Below, in pieces: positions 1 through 5,168 of a stretch of DNA of 5,982 nt; the stretch's first letter is position 1; every line of letters starts with the position of its first letter. Both the position numbers and the translations under genes were made by a program. The notes under the pieces are model-generated. The model made no database searches. It was not told the DNA's origin and saw only the letters and a program-made list of their open reading frames with translations. Location of the stretch: assembly GCA_038244585.1 (NCBI GenBank), contig JBBRTI010000035.1, positions 1-5,982 of the forward strand. The letters run 5' to 3'. This DNA is from UBA4664 sp038244585 (GTDB lineage Bacteria; Patescibacteriota; Saccharimonadia; UBA4664).

Positions 1-1
1 G

Positions 2-1489
2 GATGCGTCTCAGGGGATTCAAGCTCAGACGCTGGCCAACGTCTATCTGGCGATTGAAGCCGGGCTTGAGGTTATTCCGGTGCTCAACAAAATTGACCTG
101 CCCAACGCCGATCCGGTGCGAGTCGCAGGCGAAGTGGCGCATCTGTTGGGCTGCGACCCGGATACCATCCTGCGCGTGTCCGGCAAGACGGGCGAGGGCG
201 TCACCGACGTCTTGGACGCGATCGTCGCTGATGTGCCGATGCCTCGCGGCCGGTTGGACGCGCCCCTGCGCTGCCTGATCTTTGATTCCATCTACGACGA
301 TTACCGCGGCGTCATCCTGTTTTTGCGCGTCGTCGACGGGACCCTGCCCAAGGGTGCCAGCGTGCGCATGATGGCGACCGGTGCCGAGGGCCTGGCCCTG
401 GAGCCCGGCACCTTCGCGCCCAAACAGACTCCGACCGACGAGCTCAAGGCCGGCGAAATTGGCTATATCGTCACTAACCTGCGCTCCACGGGCGAGGCCC
501 GCGTCGGGGATACCGTTACGTTGTCCAAGAACCGCGCCGACGTGGCTCTGCCCGGCTACAAGCAGGTGTTGCCGTTCGTCTTTGCCGGTTTCTTCCCGAC
601 TTCCAACGAACAATACCCGGAGCTCAAAGACGCCCTTGATAAACTGAGCCTGAACGACGCCGCTCTGGTCTTTGAGCCGGAAACCAGCCAGGTGCTGGGG
701 TTTGGTTACCGCGTCGGCTTTTTGGGCCTGCTGCACATGGACATTGTCCACGAGCGCCTGGAACGGGAGTACAACCTGGAACTAGTGGTCACCAACCCGT
801 CCACCGACTACGAGCTTACCACCTCGACCGGCGAGGAACTGCACGTGCGCAATGCCGCCGACTTGCCGGACCCGAGCCGTGTCACTGAGATCCGCGAGCC
901 CTGGATCAAAGGGGAAGTGGTGGTGCCCAAGGACTTCGTCGGCGGTGTCATCCAGCTCATCAACCGCATCCGCGGCATCCAGAAGAACCTGACCTTCATG
1001 GACGAAACCTTGGCGCTGATCGACTTTGAAGCCCCGCTTGCCAACGTCCTGACCGATTTTTACGACGAGCTAAAATCCATAACAAGTGGCTACGGTAGTT
1101 TCAACTACGACCTGGCCGATTACCGTCGTGAGAACCTGGTGCGTCTTGATATCCTTGTCGGCGGCGACATGGTCGACAGTTTAAGTATGATAACCCATAG
1201 CGATGAAGCCTACCGCCGCGGCAAGGAAATTGTCGCCAAACTTAAAGAAGTTGTCCCGCGCCAGTCGTTTGATGTCTCGCTGCAGGCCGCCATCGGCGGC
1301 AAGATCGTCGCGCGTGAGGACGTCAAAGCCCTGCGCAAGGACGTCACGGCCAAACTCTACGGCGGCGACGTGTCGCGCAAGAACAAGCTGCTCGACAAGC
1401 AGAAACGGGGCAAGGCCCGCATGAAACGCTTCGGCAAAGTCGACATTCCGGCCGAGGCCTTCATGGTGCTCGTGCGCCGCGATAACTAG
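2..1489 (+). CDS. lepA: Elongation factor 4 (LepA), 5'-truncated by window edge
   Basis: This is the C-terminal 495 residues of the ribosome-bound translational GTPase EF4/LepA, which acts on stalled or mistranslocated ribosomes and in ribosome biogenesis. The reading frame is open from base 2. About 100 residues are missing compared with the usual ~600, including the P-loop and the DTPGH motif. Visible parts in order are DASQGIQAQT just after G3 (residues 1-10), the G4 motif NKID (29-32), a G5-like SGKTGEG, the beta-barrel domain II, the family block GFLGLLHMD (239-247), and the EF4-specific C-terminal domain with YGGDVSRKNK from about 453 followed by a Lys/Arg-rich stretch. The canonical SAK of G5 reads SGK here. 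The gene ends in TAG and converges on the gene at 1552-2028. Identification rests on recognised motifs along the whole length and is very secure. Confidence 0.97.
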   Translation, partial: DASQGIQAQTLANVYLAIEAGLEVIPVLNKIDLPNADPVRVAGEVAHLLGCDPDTILRVSGKTGEGVTDVLDAIVADVPMPRGRLDAPLRCLIFDSIYDDYRGVILFLRVVDGTLPKGASVRMMATGAEGLALEPGTFAPKQTPTDELKAGEIGYIVTNLRSTGEARVGDTVTLSKNRADVALPGYKQVLPFVFAGFFPTSNEQYPELKDALDKLSLNDAALVFEPETSQVLGFGYRVGFLGLLHMDIVHERLEREYNLELVVTNPSTDYELTTSTGEELHVRNAADLPDPSRVTEIREPWIKGEVVVPKDFVGGVIQLINRIRGIQKNLTFMDETLALIDFEAPLANVLTDFYDELKSITSGYGSFNYDLADYRRENLVRLDILVGGDMVDSLSMITHSDEAYRRGKEIVAKLKEVVPRQSFDVSLQAAIGGKIVAREDVKALRKDVTAKLYGGDVSRKNKLLDKQKRGKARMKRFGKVDIPAEAFMVLVRRDN

Positions 1490-1500
1490 ACTCTGGAAAT

Positions 1501-1550
1501 AAGAAAAACGCTTCCCCGCGGCCTACAAGATGGTAGGGGCGGGGAAGCGT
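1501..1550 (-). terminator. Intrinsic terminator for the 1552-2028 gene, between convergent genes
   Basis: Two perfect 12-base arms, ACGCTTCCCCGC (1508-1519) and GCGGGGAAGCGT (1539-1550), enclose a smaller CCTAC/GTAGG stem (1522-1526 and 1533-1537). Read on the minus strand the stem is followed directly by a T-rich tract (complement of 1501-1508). It begins one base after the stop of the minus-strand gene. On the plus strand there is no T-run after the hairpin, so it would stop lepA transcription only weakly, if at all. Confidence 0.88.
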
Positions 1551-1551
1551 A

Positions 1552-2028
1552 TTAGGGTGCGGCGGGGTCTTCGGCCAGGCGGGCTAAGGACAAGCGGATG
1601 GTCCGTTGGCGGTCACCTGCGGCGGCGAGGCCGGGATACGCCACGTGCTTTTCTTTCCACAACCGGATGACCAGTTTCTCAAGTAAGACTTCGTCGACCG
1701 GACCGGGCAAGGAGCGCGCGATGTGGCGGATGGCTTCAGAGGCGCTCTTACTTTGTGCCGGTACCACCAGGACGGCGTAGCCGCCGAGCGCATCCGCGGC
1801 TGCCTCAGCCAAGTCCAGGCCGTCATAGCGGCTGTCCAAGAGCTCGCCGTCGCGGACGACAAAATAGGTGCCGTCACGCTCGTTCAGCAACTGGACAAAT
1901 AACGCTTGCGCTACCTCCTGAGTCAAGCCATGCCTACTCACCAAAGCTTGCCTGACCTTGTGGGGAGGGAGTCTGTCGAGGTATTCCTTGGCAATCGTGC
2001 GGATGGACCGGGTATCGGTTTGGGTCAT
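1552..2028 (-). CDS. Hypothetical soluble protein, 158 aa
   Basis: I do not recognise this protein. It is acidic-to-neutral with no signal peptide or membrane segment, so it is probably cytoplasmic. The N-terminal ~50 residues look like helices (IRTIAKEYLDRLPPHKVRQA, then a second amphipathic stretch to LLNE). A short beta-like segment follows (TYFVVRDGELLDSRYDG, 54-70), then an alternating hydrophobic strand YAVLVVPA (84-91). The rest is helical, with a conserved-looking LVIRLWKEKHVAYPGL near 119-134. The start is the ATG at 2028, preceded by AAGGA with a 5-base gap. The gene has its own promoter upstream and a strong terminator immediately downstream, which supports a real monocistronic unit. 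Base composition matches its neighbours. The reading frame is well supported; the function is unknown. Confidence 0.8.
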   Translation of the reverse strand: MTQTDTRSIRTIAKEYLDRLPPHKVRQALVSRHGLTQEVAQALFVQLLNERDGTYFVVRDGELLDSRYDGLDLAEAAADALGGYAVLVVPAQSKSASEAIRHIARSLPGPVDEVLLEKLVIRLWKEKHVAYPGLAAAGDRQRTIRLSLARLAEDPAAP

Positions 2029-2093
2029 GGAAGTCCTTGGTGTCGGGGAATGGGGCGATTCCGGCGTGGAAAGGTGCGAAAGTTGACTAACAT

Positions 2094-2122
2094 ACTGTAT
2101 AAGAACTAGGGTGGTTTGTCAA
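2094..2122 (-). promoter_or_regulatory. Sigma70-type promoter of the 158-aa hypothetical gene
   Basis: On the minus strand a perfect -35 TTGACA (2122-2117) is followed by a 17-base spacer and a -10 TACAGT (2099-2094, four of six matches). Transcription would begin near 2087, giving a leader of about 60 bases before the AAGGA ribosome site and the ATG at 2028. Confidence 0.65.
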
Positions 2123-2144
2123 AAGTACCTGACATCGGGAACAG

Positions 2145-2189
2145 AAAAACCGGCCCGTGGCACCCCTGGATGGGATGCTCGGTACCGGT
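2145..2189 (-). terminator. Intrinsic terminator of the 165-aa hypothetical gene
   Basis: Read on the minus strand, an outer stem ACCGGT/GCCGGT (about 2189-2184 with 2154-2149, one G-U pair) encloses an inner 7-base stem GCATCCC/GGGGTGC (2178-2172 and 2166-2160, one G-U pair) with loop ATCCA. The outer stem runs straight into TTTT (2148-2145). It lies about 25 bases past the TAG of the gene at 2214-2711. There is no T-run in the plus direction. The rest of the gap, 2029-2213, holds only the promoter of the 158-aa gene. Confidence 0.72.
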
Positions 2190-2213
2190 GGATCGGTGAT
2201 GGAGTCGTGCTAG

Positions 2214-2711
2214 CTAGCAGCTGGAGATGATGTTGAAGCCCCAGAGGTTGTACCCCGGACCGTAACGGTTGTTCTCGCGGCTGGAACTAGGATCCATGTA
2301 GTCCGCGCTCCTCGAGACCCTGTCGAGGTAGTACTCGCGGTCGTTGCTGATGATGCCAAGAGCCTCGGCGCAGGGAAAGCCGAAATGGTCGGACCCGGAG
2401 TCGCTGTCGACGTTGGTTTGTGCCTTGGCCGCTCGGGATTGTTTTGCGGAAGACAAGACCTCGTCGTCGTCGGTCTCCTTCAGGAATGCCATGGCCGCGG
2501 CGACCAGTTCGCGTGAAGTCACACGTCCCCGATTGGCGGGGATATCGAGTCCGCCACGGACCAGCTTGATGTGGTTCTTGAACCGAACGGTCAAGTTGCT
2601 CTTGGGAGGACGTGGCTCGAGGCGGGAGTCGGGGCCGTTGAAGGCCGTGCCGTGGTCCTGAGGTCCACCGCGGAAGGCTGGAGGAGTGCTGAGAACTGTA
2701 CTTCGAGACAT
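2214..2711 (-). CDS. Hypothetical protein, 165 aa, strongly promoted
   Basis: I do not recognise this protein. The ATG at 2711 is chosen because GGGAG lies 5 bases upstream; the in-frame TTG at 2723 sits on that ribosome site itself and is unlikely. The first ~40 residues are Pro/Gly/Arg-rich and look disordered. A basic segment NLTVRFKNHIKLVRGGLDIP (39-58) follows, then a likely helix SRELVAAAMAFLKETDDDE (66-84). Next come a Ser/Asp-rich linker (SDSGSD) and FGFPCAEALGIISNDREYYL (110-129). The tail is Tyr/Asn/Gly-rich, has the aromatic NLWGFN, and ends in a C-terminal Cys. Cysteines are only at 114 and 165. There is no signal peptide or membrane helix. Two overlapping consensus promoters upstream and a terminator downstream support a real transcribed unit. 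Other frames here are arginine-rich and lack start signals. Function is unknown. Confidence 0.68.
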   Translation of the reverse strand: MSRSTVLSTPPAFRGGPQDHGTAFNGPDSRLEPRPPKSNLTVRFKNHIKLVRGGLDIPANRGRVTSRELVAAAMAFLKETDDDEVLSSAKQSRAAKAQTNVDSDSGSDHFGFPCAEALGIISNDREYYLDRVSRSADYMDPSSSRENNRYGPGYNLWGFNIISSC

Positions 2712-2758
2712 TGTTTCTCCCAACGAGGTCGATTAGCACGAATTGAAAAAGAACGCAT

Positions 2759-2787
2759 ATTCAACTCAATATGTGGATTGAATGAAT
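2759..2787. repeat. Imperfect dyad at the predicted transcription start
   Basis: ATTCA-AC-TCAAT (2759-2770) and ATTGA-A-TGAAT (2777-2787) form an inverted repeat around the 6-base centre ATGTGG, broken by a 2-versus-1 base internal mismatch. It lies just downstream of the -10 box at 2790-2795, about positions -4 to +25 of the minus-strand transcript. That is a usual place for a repressor operator. It could instead form a short hairpin at the 5' end of the message, or be chance in AT-rich DNA. Confidence 0.4.
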
Positions 2788-2789
2788 CT

Positions 2790-2818
2790 ATTATACATAA
2801 CAACTATAGTATTGTCAA
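2790..2818 (-). promoter_or_regulatory. Perfect-consensus sigma70 promoter of the 165-aa gene
   Basis: On the minus strand TTGACA (2818-2813), a 17-base spacer and TATAAT (2795-2790) match the housekeeping consensus at all twelve positions with ideal spacing. The predicted start is near 2783, leaving a leader of about 72 bases before the ATG at 2711. Confidence 0.85.
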
Positions 2819-2831
2819 TATGATTTGTCAG
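2803..2831 (-). promoter_or_regulatory. Second overlapping promoter of the 165-aa gene
   Basis: A second near-consensus pair on the minus strand, CTGACA (2831-2826) and TATAGT (2808-2803), is separated by 17 bases. Each box matches five of six positions. It is shifted 13 bases upstream of the perfect promoter, and its -10 lies in the spacer of that promoter, so polymerase could use only one at a time. Confidence 0.5.
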
Positions 2832-2894
2832 AATAAACAACTGGCCTCAGTTTGACCAGCAGGAGGGACTAAATCTAGGCATATATCGTAGACG

Positions 2895-2903
2895 TGGTAT
2901 AAA
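2895..2903 (+). promoter_or_regulatory. Possible extended -10 promoter of the membrane/secreted protein operon
   Basis: TGG followed by TATAAA (2898-2903) fits an extended -10 element 29 bases before the ATG at 2932. No convincing -35 lies 17 bases upstream. The transcript would start near 2910, giving a short leader with AAGGA (2922-2926). The stretch between this and the divergent promoters (2832-2894) shows only an orphan AGGAGG at 2861-2866. Confidence 0.4.
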
Positions 2904-2931
2904 TAAAGTAAGAATAAGCATAAGGATAATT

Positions 2932-3309
2932 ATGGAGCCTACGCCTCAGCCAATAACCCCGGCACCCGTCGTTGCTCAGCCTATAGCAGTGCCGGCCCCG
3001 ATCGCAGCAGCCTCGGTCGCACCGGCCCAGGCGGCACCGCAGGCGTATGCCAGCATGGAGCACAGCCGCAAGCCGCTGGTACTGACAGTCGTCGCCGTTC
3101 TAGTACTGTTGGCGGTGGCAGGCGGCGCCCTGTATTACGTAAAGTTGCACTCCCAGGCCGCCCCCGCTCCGACCCCCACCCCAGCCGTTGCGACGGGAGA
3201 TGTCAGACAGTCACTGCCCAATATTGATTCTTCGCTTAAGGAAGCCGATGTCAACATCGCGACCGTCACGGCTGGGCTCAAGGATATCCAAGGAGATCTG
3301 TCGGAATGA
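2932..3309 (+). CDS. Single-pass membrane protein with Pro/Ala-rich arm, 125 aa
   Basis: This is an unrecognised protein with clear topology. Residues 1-40 are Pro/Ala/Val-rich (PTPQPITPAP, then alternating AP/AQ pairs) and lack charge. HSRK at 44-47 precedes a membrane helix at about 48-70 (LVLTVVAVLVLLAVAGGALY). The positive residues before the helix suggest the Pro-rich arm is cytoplasmic and the C-terminus outside. After the helix comes a PAPTPTPA linker (78-85), then a likely amphipathic or coiled-coil helix (LPNIDSSLKEADVNIATVTA onward, 95-124). The ATG at 2932 has AAGGA 5 bases upstream. Its stop overlaps the next start as ATGA (3306-3309), so the two genes are probably translationally coupled. 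Anchoring or partnering the secreted protein next door is a reasonable guess, not shown by sequence. Confidence 0.85.
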   Translation: MEPTPQPITPAPVVAQPIAVPAPIAAASVAPAQAAPQAYASMEHSRKPLVLTVVAVLVLLAVAGGALYYVKLHSQAAPAPTPTPAVATGDVRQSLPNIDSSLKEADVNIATVTAGLKDIQGDLSE

Positions 3310-4046
3310 ATAAGCGTTATTTACGACCGGGCCTGATTGCTGTTGCCACCCTGGTGCCGATGGGCCTGGCTCTAGCTGCACCTGTCCTGCCGACGCCGAC
3401 CCCCGCTCCGCCGGCCGTCTCGGCCTTTGACCGTTCCAAGCACCTCAACACCCTCAAGACCCACGGCGCCGCCGAGGTCGACCGCCGGCTGGCCATGTTC
3501 CAGACCGTGTCGACGCGCCTGGCTAGCAGCACCCAGCTGACGGCAGTCGACAAGACAACCCTAGGCAAGCTGGTCGAGGACCAGGTTACGACTCTGGGCG
3601 CTCTCAAAAGTAAATTGGCAGCCGAAAACGACCTGACCGCCGCCCGCAAGGACGTCCAGGCCATCATCGATGAGTACCGCGTCTACGGCTTGCTGGTGGC
3701 CCAAATCAGCCTAGTAACCGCGTCCGACCGGATGGCCGAGACCAACACCCAGCTCATGACTGTCGTAACCGAACTGCAGAAAAAAGCCGATGTCCTGAAG
3801 AAGGCCGGCAAAGAGACGACGGACGTTCAAAAAGACATCGACGCCGCCAAAACGGCCATCACCGCGGCCCAGCCGTTATTTGTTAAGCTGAGCACGCAGA
3901 TGATCGCCTTCAAAGCGCCGGACTATCCGGCCGGCCATATATCCCTCGTCGCCAGCCGCGACGACATTACCAAGGCCCGGGACGGCTTCCGCACGGCCAG
4001 AGTCTCTATCGACAGCGCGCTAGACGCCATCGACAAACTGAAATAG
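3306..4046 (+). CDS. Secreted all-helical protein of unknown function, 246 aa
   Basis: The N-terminus is a textbook Sec signal peptide: MNKRYLR, a hydrophobic core (PGLIAVATLVPMGLALA), and a likely signal peptidase I cut after ALA-24. A PTPTPAPP linker follows (30-36), resembling the PT linker of the preceding protein. The mature part (40-246) is predicted almost entirely helical, rich in Ala/Lys/Asp/Thr with no cysteine. Long amphipathic segments include HLNTLKTHGAAEVDRRLAMF (46-65) and a central IIDEYRVYGLLVAQISLVTA (120-139), with a heptad-like stretch at about 140-190. This gives an extended helical bundle or coiled coil. I have the impression that similar secreted helical proteins with a YRVY-type motif occur in Patescibacteria, but could not check. 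There is no lipobox or sortase signal. The start overlaps the upstream stop (ATGA); GGAG lies 10 bases before. Confidence 0.87.
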   Translation: MNKRYLRPGLIAVATLVPMGLALAAPVLPTPTPAPPAVSAFDRSKHLNTLKTHGAAEVDRRLAMFQTVSTRLASSTQLTAVDKTTLGKLVEDQVTTLGALKSKLAAENDLTAARKDVQAIIDEYRVYGLLVAQISLVTASDRMAETNTQLMTVVTELQKKADVLKKAGKETTDVQKDIDAAKTAITAAQPLFVKLSTQMIAFKAPDYPAGHISLVASRDDITKARDGFRTARVSIDSALDAIDKLK

Positions 4047-4193
4047 CTAGACCTTGCGCCGTCCCGTGACCAAGTTGTAGATGAAGACGATTAGGGCAAT
4101 GACCAGAAGTAGGTGAATCAGACCGCCGCCGACGTGGGCAAGCAGGCCAACCAACCACAGAACGACCAGAATGACCAGAATTGTGTAGAGCAT
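4047..4193 (-). CDS. Small Lmo0937-like membrane protein, 48 aa
   Basis: This short minus-strand frame encodes a two-helix hydrophobic protein. It begins MLYTILVILVVLWLVGLLAH, has a VGGGLIHLLL turn, and ends VFIYNLVTGRRKV. The order (LYTI start, WL-GL, H-GGGLIH, IALIVFIYNL, basic tail) matches the small Lmo0937-family membrane proteins found in many bacteria, whose role is unknown. Two membrane segments run roughly 4-18 and 25-41. The ATG at 4193 has only a weak GGAT ribosome site 7 bases upstream. The TAG stop (4049-4047) abuts the TAG of the plus-strand secreted protein gene with no base between. No terminator is seen beyond it, so its transcript would run antisense into that gene. The match is by recalled sequence pattern. 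Confidence 0.85.
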   Translation of the reverse strand: MLYTILVILVVLWLVGLLAHVGGGLIHLLLVIALIVFIYNLVTGRRKV

Positions 4194-4326
4194 GATGTAA
4201 ATCCGTTCTTTTTGTAATAGTGCTTAGATAGTATCGGTGAAAAAAGGCGGTCACGGCATTAGCGCTTTCTACAACACGGGGCTTTAGTCCGGAGATTATT
4301 TCATGAAATCTACTAATGTTAAAATT

Positions 4327-4339
4327 GCAAAAGTTTTGC
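4327..4339. other. Weak palindrome in the 4194-4345 spacer
   Basis: GCAAAAGTTTTGC is symmetrical about its centre. It is followed by TTTAGG on the plus strand and by AATTTT on the minus strand. It lies just past the stop of the NIF3-like gene and could be a poor terminator in either direction, but a 5-base AT-rich stem is weak. The remaining 150-base AT-rich spacer holds another short palindrome (ATTTCATGAAAT, 4298-4309) and no gene that I can support. Confidence 0.22.
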
Positions 4340-4345
4340 TTTAGG

Positions 4346-5029
4346 CTAGGTATTAACCGATAATTTTGTACTGTTTAGGGCCGGTTGGAGCAAGACGGCC
4401 AGATCGTGGAGACCGCGGCGTTCGACGGGGCCGTGCCCGATGGTGATGACGCTGAGACCCAGTTCTTCGGCCACGGCTTCAGCGGTGGGCCGCCATTGGC
4501 CGGTGACGTAGAGCTCCGCTCCGGCGCTTGAGGCGGCGGCGAGCAGCTCGGCCTGCATGGCGTCGGCCAGGGCGATGATGGTCAGGCGGGTGCCGTAACC
4601 GTAGGTTCGCTCGATGCCGTCGTAGCGGGTCCGGAGCACGTCGGCCAGCTCAGTCTGCAATATTGGCAGCGCCAGGCGGATGATTGTTAGCGCGGGCCGG
4701 TCGGACAGGGTAGTCGAGGTTGCGGCACCGAGTTCGTGATGCAGCGTCGGGTTGGCGGCCAGGCCGAAGCGACGGTCAAAGGCGGCGTGGTGGCAGATGA
4801 CGGTCAGGTCATCTGGGAAGGCCGCGCCGGCGGCCGGCAGGCGGTGCAGCCAGAGGGCGTCCAGTTGACGGGCGGCGGCCCAGGCGGCGGTGTCGGCGTC
4901 CCAATCCAGCGACAGGCCGAGCCGCTTAATCTGCCGGGTCAGGCCGGGCTGGATGATACCGCCAGTTTCCGGCACCTGGTCGGCTTCAAGGACGTCGTCA
5001 AATAGGGCTGTGAGCTCAGTCGGTTGCAC
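4346..5029 (-). CDS. NIF3/YbgI-like putative dinuclear metal protein, 227 aa
   Basis: The protein resembles the NIF3/YbgI (DUF34) family, conserved proteins that bind two metal ions and are often labelled GTP cyclohydrolase type 2 on thin evidence; the real role is unsettled. Aligned by eye to YbgI, candidate ligands are H62 (in LWLHRLP), D85 (in HHAAFD, with H81 three residues before as in the HxxxD of YbgI), and H199 and E203 (in GHGPVER). The VTGQW at 175-179 matches the ITGE segment. The usual HH pair near 62-63 is HR here, so one expected histidine is missing. The GTG start at 5029 is supported by a GGGAGGG ribosome site 7 bases upstream. The length is close to the family's short single-domain form (about 250). 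It is divergent from hrcA. Confidence 0.82.
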   Translation of the reverse strand: MQPTELTALFDDVLEADQVPETGGIIQPGLTRQIKRLGLSLDWDADTAAWAAARQLDALWLHRLPAAGAAFPDDLTVICHHAAFDRRFGLAANPTLHHELGAATSTTLSDRPALTIIRLALPILQTELADVLRTRYDGIERTYGYGTRLTIIALADAMQAELLAAASSAGAELYVTGQWRPTAEAVAEELGLSVITIGHGPVERRGLHDLAVLLQPALNSTKLSVNT

Positions 5030-5036
5030 GTTGTTT

Positions 5037-5043
5037 CCCTCCC
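5037..5043 (-). promoter_or_regulatory. Strong ribosome binding site fixing a GTG start
   Basis: On the minus strand GGGAGGG lies 7 bases before the GTG at 5029. This supports that non-ATG codon as the real start of the NIF3-like gene. No convincing promoter for this gene was found between here and the CIRCE element. Confidence 0.75.
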
Positions 5044-5097
5044 GTGATTAATGCCATGGTAACGCAAACGCGGGCGATGCGGAAGCCGCGCCACCGG

Positions 5098-5124
5098 TTA
5101 GCACTCTTGACATGAGAGTGCTAA
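5098..5124 (+). promoter_or_regulatory. CIRCE operator (HrcA binding site)
   Basis: TTAGCACTC (5098-5106) and GAGTGCTAA (5116-5124) form a perfect 9-base inverted repeat with a 9-base spacer, the exact consensus of the CIRCE element bound by HrcA. The gene downstream is hrcA itself, so the operon is predicted to be autorepressed and released when heat or unfolded protein occupies the chaperones that keep HrcA active. Confidence 0.97.
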
Positions 5125-5135
5125 TTTTCTACTAT
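5107..5135 (+). promoter_or_regulatory. hrcA operon promoter, -35 inside CIRCE
   Basis: A perfect -35 TTGACA (5107-5112) sits in the CIRCE spacer. It is followed by 17 bases and TACTAT (5130-5135, four of six). HrcA binding would therefore cover the -35 box. Transcription would start near 5142, about 27 bases before the chosen hrcA ATG, so the ATG at 5112 cannot be the start of translation. Confidence 0.8.
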
Positions 5136-5168
5136 AGCTACAGATTAACTAACCGTGGGACGCACCGT

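Noticed and set aside
2344..2661. Plus-strand frame of 105 codons opposite the 165-aa gene
   Set aside because: It has no promoter or ribosome site and is antisense to a gene with clear signals.
2712..2723. TTG start at 2723 for the 165-aa gene
   Set aside because: The codon sits on the GGGAG ribosome site that serves the ATG at 2711.
2287..2739. Overlapping minus-strand frame of 150 codons
   Set aside because: It is arginine-, serine- and proline-rich in the way of an out-of-frame reading, and has no ribosome site of its own matching the promoter layout. The 165-codon frame fits better.
2861..2866. Perfect AGGAGG
   Set aside because: No start codon follows at a usable distance and no frame opens there.
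4228..4254. Possible minus-strand promoter GTGACC with TACTAT for the Lmo0937-like gene
   Set aside because: The spacer is only 15 bases and both boxes match four of six, so it is not distinguishable from chance.
4298..4309. 12-base palindrome ATTTCATGAAAT
   Set aside because: A single short AT-rich palindrome with no nearby promoter or partner copy; expected by chance in such DNA.
4736..5005. Plus-strand frame opposite the NIF3-like gene
   Set aside because: Gly/Gln/Val-rich shadow translation typical of the antisense of a GC-rich gene.
5112..5168. An N-terminal extension of HrcA from the ATG at 5112
   Set aside because: That ATG lies in the CIRCE spacer, overlaps the -35 box and is upstream of the predicted transcription start. 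The family N-terminus aligns from the ATG at 5169.
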